Shown: positions 1 to 11,369 of the stretch, in pieces
How the letters are laid out: each line of letters begins with the position of its first letter
Numbering within the stretch: position 1 is the stretch's first letter
NCBI GenBank assembly: GCA_007449985.2
Contig: VIIQ02000149.1
Coordinates: forward strand, 1-64,000
Direction: 5' to 3'
Source of the DNA: Desmodesmus armatus
Lineage: Eukaryota; Chlorophyta; Chlorophyceae; Sphaeropleales; Scenedesmaceae
DNA length: 64,000 bases
Translations under genes and position numbers: made by a program
Notes under the pieces: generated by a model
Seen by the model: the letters and a program-made list of their open reading frames with translations, nothing else
The model's database searches: none
What the model was told of the DNA's origin: nothing

Positions 1-1018
1 CACGAGCCAAACTGGGGCGTCGGGTTGCTAATTACCAGTTTGCTGTAGCTTCCGCAACAGCAGCACACCTCGGGAGCTGTATCTCCCAGACCTCAGATGC
101 AGCTGCAGGCTGGCGTAAAGATAACAATCGGCACTCGCAGCATGCGCACATGGCCCCTGTTGCTGCTGCTGCTGGCAACAGGGTGCTTTGACCTGAGCAG
201 CACAGCAGGAGCCCCTGCAAATGAAGACCCCGAAGAGGTGGGAGGCCCAGCAGCGTTGGATTTGAACTCTGGATGAATCATGGTGTCTTACCTGACAGCA
301 TTGTAGGAAGGCTACCATGCAGTGCAATTTGCAGAGGTGCAGTTCTAAGCACCCCGCAGCCAACACCTTGTATGAGCCCGATGGGGGGGGGGGGGGGGGC
401 ATAGATACGTCAATACCATTACCACCCTAGTCAACCACAGCACAACCAGTTTCAAGCACAGCAATTGGAACACTCCTCACGCCATTATGTCTGTGAGGAA
501 GGGGGGGGGGTGCTGCACCCACCATCAAGCAAGCTACACAGCCCAAGACAAAACCAGCACAGGCTGCGGCAATATCAAAAGTTACATGCGTGATGGTGGG
601 AACTCCCCTCAGCCATCACATTTTCAGGGTGCAAGGGAGAGCAGTGAGGATCCACCCTACAACAGCACACAAGAGCACAGCCATGACAGCTCCACCCCAT
701 TCTCACACCAACCACAGCATGCATCTGCCTGCAGTTGTCCCTGCACAAAATGCATGTGCATCTGCCAGCAAGATGGTGTTGATCCTGTTGCCTTACACCC
801 TTCAATCTCTTGCCTTTCCCACTAACAGCCTAAGGCGGAAACAGCAAAACGAGCAGCAAGGCTGCGGCCAAGTCATCATGTTCCTTGCGCAATTTCGGCA
901 ACCCCCCTAAGCCATCACATTTGCAGGGTGGAAGGGACAGCACTGGAGGTTGCCCCTCACTGCAACGCAACAGCACAGCCCTTGAAAGCTCCACCCCTTC
1001 TCACGCTATCCACAGCAT
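1..1018. other. 5' flank with a ~300-bp tandem duplication
   Basis: No convincing gene is visible here. A G-run sits at about 382-398. The stretch 596-830 is repeated in diverged form at about 894-1117: both contain a CCATCACATTT block, a CAGCTCCACCCC-like block, a CCACAGCATG block and a CTGCCTGCAGTTGTCCCTG block in the same order. The second copy leads into the hydrophobic stretch of the downstream Ser/Pro-rich gene, so the duplication may have involved its promoter or first exon. Confidence 0.5.
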
Positions 1019-1511
1019 GTGTCTGCCTGCAGTTGTCCCTGCACAAACTGCATGAGTAGCTATCAACGCGTCTGCTGCAGGATCTTGTTGAACCCCTCTT
1101 GCCCTTCCCACAAACACATTTCAGCTGCTGCCCCTATCGCTGCCCCATTGCTGCTGCTACTGCTGCTGTCTCTGCTGCTGTTTTCATCCTGTGCTGCTGC
1201 TGCCACAGTTCAACGACCCCAGCGGCAGCTGGAATGTGCTAGGGACAGACAACAGCCACAGCACAGGCAAGGGCGCAGCAGCAGGAGCAGGGGCGGAGCG
1301 GGAGCGGGGGCAGGGGCTGGGGCGGGAGCGGGTGCGGGAGCAGGAACGGGCGCTGGTAGTGGATCAGGTAGTGGCAGTGGCAGTGGATCTGCAGTGCGTA
1401 TAGACACCTTGGCAGAACAGATACCGGTAGTTGCGGCACCCAGCAAGAGCCAGCAGCAGCAGCAGTACCCCTGCTCCGGCACCTCCTCCTGCCAACCAAC
1501 CATCCCAAGGC

Positions 1512-1545
<34 letters not shown>

Positions 1546-1888
1546 CTCCAGTGCCCCCACAGCCAGCCAAGCGCAGCAGCAGCAGTAGCACTCCAGCACC
1601 TCCACAACCATCCAAGAGCAGCAGCAGCAGCAGCAAAGCTGTGAAACCTGCGGCCAAACCGCCCCCACCACCCCCCACACCTGCTGCTGCCCCACCACCC
1701 AAAGGCAGCAGCAGCAGCAGCAGCAGCGGCGGCGGCGGTGGCCGCAGCAGTGGAACACCTGTCCCCAGCAGCAGCAGCAGTAAGCAGCAAAGCCCGGCAG
1801 CAGCAGCAGCAGCAGTGGCCGGCGGCTGACACAGGCAGTTGGCCAGGACCTGCCCACCGAGGGGAGCTGGGCGGGTGACTTGGACCAG

Positions 1889-1924
<36 letters not shown>

Positions 1925-4892
1925 GGCCGGCGGCTGACACAAGCAGTTGGGCCGGGACCTGGCCCACCGAGGGGAGCTGGGCCGGGTAACTTGGACCCTG
2001 AGGCAGATGCTGATGCCGCTGCTGGTGACGCTGACGCACAGGTAAACAGGAAAGACAGCAAACGCTGGGCAGTGGTTTGCTGCATCACCCAGTACCCCTT
2101 GGTGTTACAGTCACAGTTACAATTACTGTTACAGTTGCAGTTGCAGTTGCGGTTGCGTGCGTACGTTGTATCGCATTTAGCCGGTGTCCTCACGCAGGGG
2201 CAGCAGGACAGCAATCACCATGCAAACGGCAGCTGGTTGTGTGCTGGCAGTTGGCGCCTTCAGGAACGCAGTCAGTCAGTCAGTCAGTCAGTCAGTCAGT
2301 CGTCAGTCAGTCATCAGTCAGTCAGTCAGTCAGTCAGTCAGTCAGTCATCAGTCAGTGTTCGTTACAAAGAGGCCTCAAGGACCCAGCCGACGCGATGCA
2401 ATCCCCGAACCCAATCCATGTCCTGCCCTTGACCACCAGTCACTTCAGGAACACCAGTCACTTCAGGAACACCATGAACACCAGCCAATGGCTGCCTTGT
2501 ACGGCTGGACCTGTGACGGAGGGAATGGGACTTTGACCAAGTCGGTTTTTCTGTTTATGTCCTTTTGGCGTTGCTGCATACCCTGCAGGTGATGAAGACC
2601 CCATGGCCCCACCCGGAACGACCCGAGGACGACCCAGCACCACCACCCTCACGGCCGCCGCTACACCGCCACCACAGCAGCCCCCGCGCGTCCCCGATTC
2701 AAATCCTCCCGCTATCACTCCAGTAGTCGGCCCAGGAGCAGCAGCAACAGCAGGGCCAGCAGCAAAGGCAGCAACGGGGCGTCTTGGACCGTGCGCGGCC
2801 GTCCCCAGCCCCCATGCGTGCCAGGGCAGTAGCAAGTTGTGCAGCACCCGGCAAACTGTGCGGCACCGGCTGTAGCAGCAAGTGTCAGGGGGGGCAGCTG
2901 TGCAAGCAGGATGAGGATTGTATCAGTGAGCTGTGCAGGCCCTACCCAAGGGCTGCTCGAGGCCTGGGAAAAGATGAGTTGCGCTGCATGTGCAGGGATG
3001 GGCAGTTCCTGAGCATCGAGCACCCTTTCGCGCAGGGCGAATGGTACCAACCCCTGCCTGTCACAGGTGTGTATACCTGTTAGGCCTTGAGCCTTCAGCG
3101 CCCATGTGCACATGGGCTGCCCTGCATGGTGCCTTGTTCTGACATTTCCACCCGCAATTACAGCTTTGTGAAGACGCCCCGCTTGTGCTTTGCTGCTGCC
3201 ATTATTGACCAGAAATTGATGGGGCGCGCGCTTCTTGCACTTGAAGTGAAAGCCTAGAAAAGGGTGTGGAGGACGCTTGCACATGTACAGCTGTCACCAT
3301 ATTCGCCATGCTTGTGTTTTGTGCTGCTGTTGTTGTGTTTTCACAGGTCGAGATGTGCAGCAACGGCAAGTGGGATGCGTTTGAGGGGCCACAGACTGTG
3401 GCTTCTTCTGTGCACGCAAGTGCTCCTTGGCCAGGTGGGTGAGCCGCTATGTACTGATCCCACTGGTCAAGCGTTGACTGACCGTTGACCCAGTCAACGG
3501 CATTGACCCCATAGCATGTATATAATGATGCCAGCTTGAATGACAGGTCACTAGTGTTGGTGGGGGTAGGAGAGGGGCGGGTATCTGAAGAGGGTGCCCA
3601 GGACTTCACATCATGCGGGACGGCGTCCCGGGTGCCATTTCAGAGGAACGTAGAGCAGGTGTTGCAGTTACATCAGATAGATAGGCAATGGCGCAGTGCA
3701 ATGCCTTTGAATTGGGCACTGTGTGTGGTGAAGGGGGGGGGGTGATGTAGGGATAGTGTACACGTGGCTGTGCCTTCTTCACCGAGTGCACTTGCCACAG
3801 GATGTGCAGAGTACAGCCAGCAGCGCTGACCGTTGCTGGCACTGGCAATCTTCATGTGTGCCACTATATGTGCAGCGCTGCATTCAGTGTGACAAAATTG
3901 CTGCCTCAAGCATTGCTATGCAGCACTACAGCACAGTACTGCAGCAGTGGGCAGAGAGGCACTCCGAGTGCAGGCTGCAAGCCCCCCCCCCCCCCCCCCC
4001 CCCCCCCCCCGTGCCCTGCCCTTGCTGCACTTGTGATTGCTGTGCAGTCGTGTCGTGGTGACGGAGGCTGCGCCACTAGGTTTTGCGACCAGCCCTCCAA
4101 GAAATGCGGCTGTCCCTCGGGGCTAGTCCCCAGCAGCTCAGGCACAGCTTGTGGCGTGTACTATCTCGTAAAGTCGTCGAGCCCACCGACTGCGGACCGA
4201 TGGGATGCCGCTGCCGGACCGCGCGAAACCCGGGCCGGACGGGGTCGGGTGCGTGCTGGAGGAGCGGCAAACCGTTACGCTACCGCAGCTGGAAGATCCG
4301 GATCTATGCTTCAATAACGAGCTTGATCGGGACGAATCAGACATTGACTGCGGTGGCGGGAACTGCACACGGCGCTGCGGATCTGGACAGATGTGCAAAC
4401 TCGGCAGCGACTGTGCTACCAACTACAAGTGCACGGAAGTCGTCATGATTCGCAAAGCAAACGGGACTATGACGCAGGAGCAGCGCTGCAGCTGTCCGAC
4501 TGACGGTATATGGTGTTCAAGAGCGGCGTCCCGAGCTGTGTGCGAGTGCAGGAGCTGTGCAGCAATGCACAGGTCGACCCTTCGAGCGAACAGATGTTGA
4601 CTGGTGAGCCGATATGACACGAAGGGCAGCGGGTGGGGCATGGTGACTCTTGGCCTGACATGCTTTCCTGCTGCTATCTATCCTGCTGCTGTGCCTCCAT
4701 ACCCTACTACCTGCTGCCTCTGCCAGCCCCCACTTCCAGCTATTCCTTAGCCTCACCCACACGCGTTTGACCCCTGGCCTGACCCCTGATTGCCTCCCCC
4801 TGCAGCGGTGCATCTGTGCCACCCAGTTCAGCAGCCGGTGCGGCTCAGTGACACATTGTTGCAACGCTTCCCCATTTCCAGCTGTTCCCTAG

Positions 4893-4926
<34 letters not shown>

Positions 4927-7187
4927 CCACACACTCATCTGACCCTGAACTGACAATCCTCTGCCACTGCCGTCCTTCTGCTGCTGTGCCTCCATACTAC
5001 TGCTATCTGTTTTGCTACTCTGCCCGCAGCGGCGGCATATGCGCCTCCCACCCCCCCCAACACACACTTTCCTTGTTACCTTGCACTTTTTGCTGCAGGT
5101 TGATGATGTCTAGCTTCTGCCACCTGCCACCGACGCACTGCTCGGTACTGAGCGATTACGTCACTGTTGCTTGCCTATCTAGTAGGACCGTCTTAGAGCC
5201 TGCATGTATCCAAGTACTCCCTCTGTCGACACATTCCCTGTGTCTACACACACATATTCTCCTTGCCTAACAAGCTTTGCTGCTGCCATCTCTCCTGCTG
5301 CTATGCTATCTGCTGCTTCCCCCCTGCAGCGGCGGCATCTGTGCCACCCAGTTCAGCAGCCGGTGCGGCTTCGGCAAGCTTTGCCTAGCCGCCACCGACT
5401 GCGAGAGCGGCGTGTGCGACCCTCAGACCAGGCGCTGTGTCTGCGGCCAGGGGCTGGAACCCCAAGGGCCCTTCTGCGGCAAGCCCGCTGCTCTCCCTCC
5501 TGTCGCAGCCCCGCCGGCGTTCACCCTCCCCCCAGGTGTGGTTATATTTGTTTGTTGTATTTTTCGTGCCTTGCCCTTCCCTTATCCTTGTGCTGCACTC
5601 TTTTCATGCCTGCTGTCTGTGCGTAGCTGCTTCGTCAGAAACCAACAGTACTTTTAGAAGAGTCCTTTCAGAAGTGGGTTTCAGGGGTTCTGGACGCTAG
5701 TGTAACACAGTGTAACACTTCTTCTTCTTCCCCGCAGGCATCATCCCTGCACCCCCAGGCGTGAATGTGGGCCCCCCAGCGGGCAACGCCCCCGGGGTCG
5801 GGACAATCCCTGGGGTCGTCACACCCGACGCCGGGTGTGGTTGCACCCACCACGCCGGGTGTGACCCCGGTACCAGGGGCTACAACCCCGGGTTGACCCC
5901 GGGAATGCCGCCAGGAGTCACCCCGGTGTGCCCCCAGGAGTAACACCGGGAGTGCCCCCAGGAGTGACACCAGGAGTAACACCGGTGAGTGTCATACATG
6001 TTACACATTTCCACCACCAATTGTATGCAAAGTTGGTTAGGTGAACTGGACAGGGCGGTGCAGCTGCGCCCCCTCCCCCTTTCCCACCCACTCCCCTACT
6101 CACATCATTGGTCATTGGTAGTGTTAACCCACCGAGCCCTCTGCATTTGCCAAATGCTGAGCAGTCTTGGCCTTTTGTACTACATCATGCATGCACACAA
6201 GTTCACTATGGCATCATCATGATGAACATCAAGCGCCTGTCAGCTGCCACCTGTCAGGTGATAGTATCATCATACTGTCTAGAGTGTAGCTAGCAAGACC
6301 ATCATGACACATATGATCAAGCACTTTGTGTGGTGCACATGGCTGTTGCAGGCGGTTCCAGGTGCTACAACACCACCAGGCACACCAGGCACACCGGGGG
6401 TGAGTGTTGCTGGACGCTAGGGGCGGCGTGAGGTGGGGTGGGGGTGGGAGGGGGACCTAGGGCGGGTTCGAGACAAATGGGTGTGTAGACACAGGGAGTG
6501 CATCCAGCCAATGCATCAATGTGTGGTGTGGGGGCCACCCCTGGGGCAGTGGTGTGGGGGCCACCCCTGGGGCAGGGTGCATGTGGGGGTTTGGGATGGG
6601 GGAGGGGGGGGGGGACCACACCACCAGGCGGTGCACCAGGCACACCAGGAGCGCCAGGCACACCAGGCACACTGGGGGTGAGTTTCACGAGTGCCACTAG
6701 GGCCTAGGGCTTCAGGGGGGGGGGTATGGGTTTGGGGTGGGTATGGACTTCTTAGGTAGGGTGTGTTTGGGGGGGGGGGGGGGGCACAGGTGGCGGAGTA
6801 GGCGTGAGTGTGGTGGGGGGGGGACCATACCACAACTAGGTGGTGCGCCAGGCAGACCAGGAGGGCCAGGCACACCGGGGATGAGTGTTACTAGTGCAGC
6901 TAGGGCCGGGCTGAAGAGGGGGGGGGGGAGGGATTTAGGGCAAATTTTGGAGAAAGGGGTGGTGCCATACAGGGTCAAGCTGGTTTCCCCCCCCCCCCCC
7001 AGCCCTGTTCTCCTCCCGTGCCGTTACCTCCCCCCTCCAGCCATCCTCCCTTCCAACCCCAAGTCTGACACACATACACCCTTTTTTGTGTGTTGTGCAG
7101 GTCACACCTGGCGTGGGACCTGGCGCTGTGCCCCCTGGTGTGCTGCCGCCAGGTGCCCGCCCCGCAGTTACGCCTCCAGTGGGATGA
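1019..7187 (+). CDS. Secreted Ser/Pro-, Cys-rich and collagen-like protein, frame-disrupted
   Basis: This is probably an extracellular or cell-wall glycoprotein. A Leu-rich hydrophobic segment (about 1140-1200) resembles a signal peptide. It is followed by Gly-Ala and Gly-Ser linkers (about 1290-1390), Ser/Pro blocks of the hydroxyproline-rich type (1431-1829), Cys-rich modules (about 2823-3066, 4048-4603, 5330-5535) and Gly-X-Y/Pro-Gly-Val-Thr repeats (5738-7187), ending with TGA at 7185-7187. Exons have plausible GT-AG borders: the donor at 5536 and acceptor at 5737 join in phase through a Gly codon. No continuous frame exists, because frame changes are needed near 2820, 4160, 4211, 4510, 5830, 5895 and 5917. 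This could be a pseudogene, or indels in a GC-rich, homopolymer-rich assembly. The exact start is not established. Confidence 0.45.
1431..2040 (+). repeat. CAG-repeat Ser/Pro-rich block with a ~108-bp tandem duplication
   Basis: Runs of AGC/CAG encode poly-Ser between Pro-rich spacers such as TPAPAPPPANQPSQGG and KAVKPAAKPPPPPP. The segment 1817-1888 recurs at 1925-2006 (GGCCGGCGGCTGACACA followed by ACCGAGGGGAGCTGGG), differing mainly in G-run and C-run length. That difference changes the frame between the copies. The first copy reads SGRRLTQAVGQDLPTEGSWA. A donor GTAAAC follows at about 2041. Confidence 0.6.
2264..2356. repeat. (CAGT)n microsatellite
   Basis: Near-perfect tandem CAGT units, interrupted by single-base slips (GTCGTCAG, CATCAG), in the presumed intron before the acceptor at about 2588. 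Confidence 0.9.
2823..3066 (+). CDS. Cys-rich exon of the secreted protein
   Basis: The reading frame gives GKLCGTGCSSKC, GGQLCKQDEDC and ELCRPY, then RCMCRDGQF, a small disulfide module with the spacing CxxGxxCxxxxDCxxxxC. The upstream Pro/Ala-rich exon (acceptor CTGCAG at 2588) runs in another frame until about 2820, so one frame change is needed. The exon ends at a CAG/GTGTGT donor at 3066/3067. Confidence 0.6.
4048..4603 (+). CDS. DxDCGG-type Cys-rich exon with several frame changes
   Basis: The exon opens after a C-run and the acceptor TGTGCAG at 4047, and closes at a GTGAGC donor at 4604. In frame order it shows FCDQPSKKCGCPSG, then TDCGPMGCRC, then KPGPDGVGC, then CFNNELDRDESDIDCGG with CGSGQMCKLGSDC, then FKSGVPSC. 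Each piece fits the Cys-rich secreted repeat pattern. Joining them requires one-base changes near 4160, 4211 (one C short in a CCG context) and 4510. The motif DxDCGGxxC...GxxCxxxxDC is common in secreted algal proteins. Confidence 0.6.
4728..5329 (+). repeat. Partial tandem copies of the 5330 exon with upstream intron
   Basis: The first ~45 bases of the exon at 5330, including the CTGCAG acceptor, recur at about 4800-4848 (GTGCATCTGTGCCACCCAG then TTCAGCAGCCGGTGCGGCT). A shorter version lies at about 5027-5056 (CCCGCAGCGGCGGCATATG). Matching upstream intron text, including the CACTTCCAGCT/CATTTCCAGCT block, precedes each copy. A C-run of about 32 bases lies at 4893-4925. Both copies are truncated and not open as full exons. 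Confidence 0.7.
5330..5535 (+). CDS. Cys-rich exon (CxxGxLCxxxTDCxxGxC)
   Basis: Acceptor CCCTGCAG at 5329 and donor GTGTGG at 5536. The frame reads ICATQFSSRCGFGKLC, then AATDCESGVCDPQTRRCVCG, a clear disulfide module like those at 2823 and 4048, ending in a Pro-rich tail. It leaves one base of a Gly codon that the next exon (5738) completes in phase. Confidence 0.75.
5738..7187 (+). CDS. Collagen-like / PGVTP-repeat exons
   Basis: The exon at 5738-5992 encodes PGV/PPGVTP repeats and ends at a GTGAGT donor. Further small exons at about 6354-6400, 6615-6678 and 6830-6883 encode GTPGTPG, GAPGTPGAPGTPG and GAPGRPGGPGTPG. The last has ATGAGT where the others have GTGAGT. The final exon starts at 7101 after TTGTGCAG and ends at TGA 7185-7187. 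Frame slips occur near 5830, 5895 and 5917 within the GC-rich repeats, and the phase of the 6615 exon is unclear because its acceptor lies in a G-run. Confidence 0.55.
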
Positions 7188-9981
7188 GTGCCGGTGCTGG
7201 GGCACTAGCGGGATGAATGCCTGGGCCTGTGCTGGGGTCATTGTTGGTGCTGGGGCCCTTTCCCACCCACACTTGGAACAGAAAGCAGCCAGGGATGCCG
7301 CCATACCGCGCCCAGCTTGTGCGTCTTTCAGCAGACACAAGGCAGCTGCAATGTTGCAGCTAAGAGTGCAGAGCCCCAACCTGCCGCCTCAGAACTGCGG
7401 CTTGGCCTTGCAGCTGGAGCCCTGTAGCTGCCTCTTACAGCTGTACCAGTATGTACGCACCTACGCCTACGAAGAACCACTGGCGTAGGGTTAAGGCTCA
7501 GAGGGGTGTGCAGGTCTAGCAGTGCTAGGCTACCACACACCCCACCTGCTCCTTCCAGCCTGAGGGCGCTATGCCATCCTTGGATGCGCCTGTCGCCCCA
7601 GCACTGCTCGGTTTCATGCTGCCGCTTTGACCGAGCCAGGCGCACGGCAGCATGCTTCAGAGGATCATCTGCATTACTACTGCACCTTACAGTTGCTATG
7701 TGTGTGTATCAGTATGTCCGTATCAGCCTGTATGTTGGCTGCTGCGAGCAAGGTTGGCTGTAGCGAGCGAGGTTGTGCATAGAGAGGGATGCCTGATTGG
7801 GAAGCTCACAGCTTCCTGCAACTGCAGGAGCTGTGAGTTGGAGCTTCGAGCTGTTGGTTGTGTCAGCAATCCAGCAAGTGTGGCCGTTTTGGAGACAGAG
7901 ACGACGTGCAATTGATGTTGGTCATTCTTGATTTGCAGCCAAGTGCATGTGCCAAGTCGGATCTGGCTGGGTTGTTCAACACACCAAGTTAGTGTGCCAC
8001 CTGCCAAGGTGGAGGCGTTGGATTTGCCCCCAGGGCTTTGAGGCTGAAAGCCTTGTGATCCTTGGTAGTACCGCTGACTAATAGTATTGACATGTGATTG
8101 CATCCCTTAGGCTTGCATTGTTGCCTGGCGCTGTATTGGTACTGTATTGCCAATGATGTACATGGTTTGTGTGTGGAGAGTGACAGCATGGTGCATTGTC
8201 CCTGTGCGGCTGACATGCGAGAAGCAGCGCACTCCCATGTTATCAATTATTGTTGTAGATAACGATCAGGGAAGTAGGGACGGTCTTGTGTTGTCATGTA
8301 GAGTCTTTCTGTTGTTGCTGCCTGACCCTGTCCTGAGGGTGATTGGACATCTTTGTCCCGACTTCCAGGCACCGTTCTTTGAGGCCCACCCGCCCCCAAG
8401 AGGCCCGCTTGGCAAACCATGCAGGTGTACTATTAGGACATACTTACTATGTTAGTCAGGGGTTCAACTCTTTCGTATTGTGGTCCAGGCATTGGACACT
8501 GCCTGATCTCAGGAGAGAGGGTGTTACGACATACATGGTGCACCTGTGATTATGAAGCTTAGAGAGCCGATACCAGGTTGGGTTGACTGATCAGCCCAGC
8601 GAGGCCCAGGGACATGCTTGGAACCCAATCAAGGCCCAGGGAGCATGGTTTTGTGCATGTGGTGTGCTGTGTCAGCATTTGTGTTCAGAAAAGTTGCAGC
8701 TGTGCTGGAGTTTGCAATTGGAACTGATTGGCAGTGGGACAGGTGAGAGGGGACCCACGGGGCGTGGGAGGGTCGAACGCATCCCACACCAGTTGCAACA
8801 AAACAGTTTTTGCCAAGGCAAGTGACGGTGTCCGTTCAGAACCTGGGGACACAACCGCCAGGGGATCAAGAGTAGGTGTCAATCAGGCAGTGCACTTGTG
8901 GTTTCTGCAGAAAAGCCTAGCCCCTGCACAGAAACATCATCGCGTGGTCATCTGAAATCTGGCGTGCACAGGTGTCAGAATCATACATGGAAGTAGGAGA
9001 GATGCACAACTAAAGTAATGAGACGTGCAAGGAACTAGGATCAGAATCCCCTGTGAGACATCAGCGCAAGAAGGCACAAACCAGCCAGTGTGCATGCAAC
9101 CATCGACGGTACCGGTGTCAATATCGGTACTCCAAGGTGGGCCGCTCCAGTTCAAAGGCTGTCGTGCTGTTACTGGCTGTTATATATGTACTAAATAGCA
9201 AGTATGTGGTTGCCACAGCAGTTGGCCCCTGCAGATCTTTAGAGCAGCGGTTGCAGATCTAGAGCTGCTGCAGAGCAGCAGCATGTAGGGATGGTGCACG
9301 CATGAAAACCTCAAATAAACCTCTTCATCCATCAGACAACAGCTTCGAAGACAAAACCTGATGAGCTGCGCACGTCATGCCATGCTCTGATCATGATCGA
9401 GTGGGACTGTTGGGATGATGTAGAGACCGTGGCATTTTCGGAAATCTTTCGAAATTGCCTTCAAGAGACGGGAATGTGGGGAAAGCCAAGTTTTGACGCC
9501 TGCCAGTTATGCTGATGTCACAGCTCCACGTACTGCGTCACACCCGGCAGGCCGTGTGGTTTGGACAAACTTGAAACAGTTTGTATCAGAACTGCTCGTC
9601 AAGCGCATCAGCAGCAACTCCACTCAGTCTGTCGGTCTCTCTACAATTGTCCTTTTGCAGCCCTTTCCTCTGCTGCAGCTATGCTGCTGCATTCAGGCCC
9701 CTCAATCAGCCAACCCCGCACTCGTAGTTCTATAACTGGATCATCAAAGACTTTTAAACTTCCAGGACGGCCTGCTTGCTCCAGCGCAGGTGATGCAATA
9801 GCCTGCCCTGCAGCTGTACTGTTTGGCAGTTGCAGCTGCTCGCCAGCATGGGACATGCCGGGCACGTCAGGAACCACGAGACACTAACCACCAGCCGAAA
9901 ACCCAGACTCCATCAACGTAAGCCAGCAACAACGTCATTCTGCTGCTGCTGTGTCTATGTTATCATACAGGCCGCTGCCAC
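7188..9981. other. Gene-poor interval
   Basis: I see no supported coding exon, splice pattern or RNA gene. The first few hundred bases are probably the 3' untranslated region of the Cys-rich/collagen-like gene. A related ~25-base text (TATCAGTATGTCCGTATCAG and TACCAGTATGTACGCACC) occurs at about 7705 and 7444. The rest is unremarkable sequence of mixed composition. Confidence 0.5.
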
Positions 9982-10272
9982 GTGCTGTGCAGCGCTACCA
10001 AGGTCAAACAGTCTGCTCCCCTAGGGTCCACCACAGTGCAACGCCCCCATGCAGATGCGTTTGGCAGACCATATCAACAGCAGCAGCAGCAGCACCACCA
10101 CCACCACCACCAGCAGCAGCATGTGCTTGAGCGGGATGCAGACATGCCCTCTGGCGACAACAGCAGCAGCAGTTCAGGCACTCCAGCAGTGGTCAGCAGC
10201 ACCAGAAGCAGGAACAACGTGGTGCCCTTCCGTAGGAAAAGTCCCCATGCAGACGCATTCGGTAGGCCATAT

Positions 10273-10320
<48 letters not shown>

Positions 10321-10677
10321 ATGCAGCAAAACTGTGCTTGAGCGTGATGCCAACATGCCCACTGGCAACAGCCACAGCAGCAGCAGCAGCAGCAGCAGCA
10401 GGTCAGGCACCCCAGCAGTGGTCAGCAGCACCAGAAGCAGCAGCAACGTGGTGCCCTTCCGTAGGAAAGGCCTCATCAGCCCTGCCCATCCTTCTGCACC
10501 CGAATCAACCACTGACTCAACTCCCCATGACAAAGCAACCACAAGCAGCAGCAGCAGCAGCAGCAACAGTGCAGTAATGACCCCTGACCTCCCCAGCAGC
10601 AGCAGCAGCAGCAGCAGCGGCTGCCCTTTCCTACAAGCTGTTCAGCCGCAGCTACAGCCCCATTAGTAAAGCTTCCT
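9982..10677 (+). CDS. Ser/Gln-rich segment, possible N-terminal part of the P450 gene
   Basis: An open, low-complexity stretch lies immediately upstream of the P450 exons. A unit of about 200 bp occurs twice (about 10043-10235 and 10243-10470). It encodes HADAFGRPY plus poly-Gln, then LERDADMP (LERDANMP in the second copy), poly-Ser and GTPAVVSSTRS/NNVVPFRRK. The poly-Gln and poly-Ser readings are in different frames, so the true frame is unsettled. It could be an N-terminal or transit region of the P450, a separate protein or non-coding repeat. Its own duplication matches the exon duplication downstream. Confidence 0.3.
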
Positions 10678-10715
10678 TGGTGGCAACGTGTGTGGCAGAT
10701 TACTCAACCCTACAG

Positions 10716-11369
10716 GTTTCAGCGGCTGGTGATTCAAGAGGCAGTGGGGTCAGGGGGTCACAGTGTAGCAGCGCTGCAGGCTGGCCCTGGCTTTGAGGCT
10801 GCCTATGTGCCGGGCACGGGTTCTGCTGTGAGGGGGGTGTTGGCTGGCGATGGGGGGAGCGAGCCCTGCACTGGACCATCACTGGTGCCCTTCTTTGGTG
10901 AGTGGAGGGTGTGTGGGGGGGGGGGGGGGGAGGGGGGGATAGTAAGCTCTGCAGGTTTCAGCGGCTGGTGTTGCGGGAAGCAATGGGTTCAGGGGGTCAC
11001 AGTGTGGCAGCACTGCAAGCTGCCTCTGGCTTTGAGGCTGCCTATGTGCCGGGCATGGGGGCCTGGTGATGGGGGAGCGAGCTTGTACTGGACCATCAGT
11101 GGTGCCCTTCTTTGGTGAGGGGGGTGGGGGTGGGGGGGGGGGGGGGGGTGATGCTGGGGGGGGGGGGTGTACTAGTCAACCCTACAGGTTTCAGCGGCTG
11201 GTGTTGCAGGGAGCAGTGGGGTCAGGGGGTCACAGTGTAGCAGCGCTGCAGGCTGGCCCTGGCTTTGAGGCTGCCTATGTGCCGGGCACGGGGGCCACTG
11301 TGAGGGGGGTGTTGGCTGGCGATGGGGGGAGTGAGCCCTGCACTGGACCCTCAATGGTGCCCTTCTTTG
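10716..11369 (+). repeat. P450 exon A array, 3 copies
   Basis: Copies lie at 10716-10897, 10955-11114 and 11188-11369. Each is preceded by a CTACAG or CTGCAG acceptor and followed by a GTGAG donor. Copies 1 and 3 are each 182 nt with 60 intact codons (FQRLV ... [13 protein letters not shown] ... VPFF). Copy 2 lacks 22 nt and runs into TGA, so it is decayed. G-runs follow copies 1 and 2. Confidence 0.85.

Noticed and set aside
1210..2214. Long open frame on the minus strand through the CAG-repeat block
   Set aside because: It is poly-Cys/Leu/Ala produced by reading CTG repeats; the plus-strand Ser/Pro reading fits known algal wall proteins.
10049..10666. Poly-Ser open frame as an independent gene
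   Set aside because: Repeat-driven frame without start context; listed only as a possible P450 N-terminal segment.
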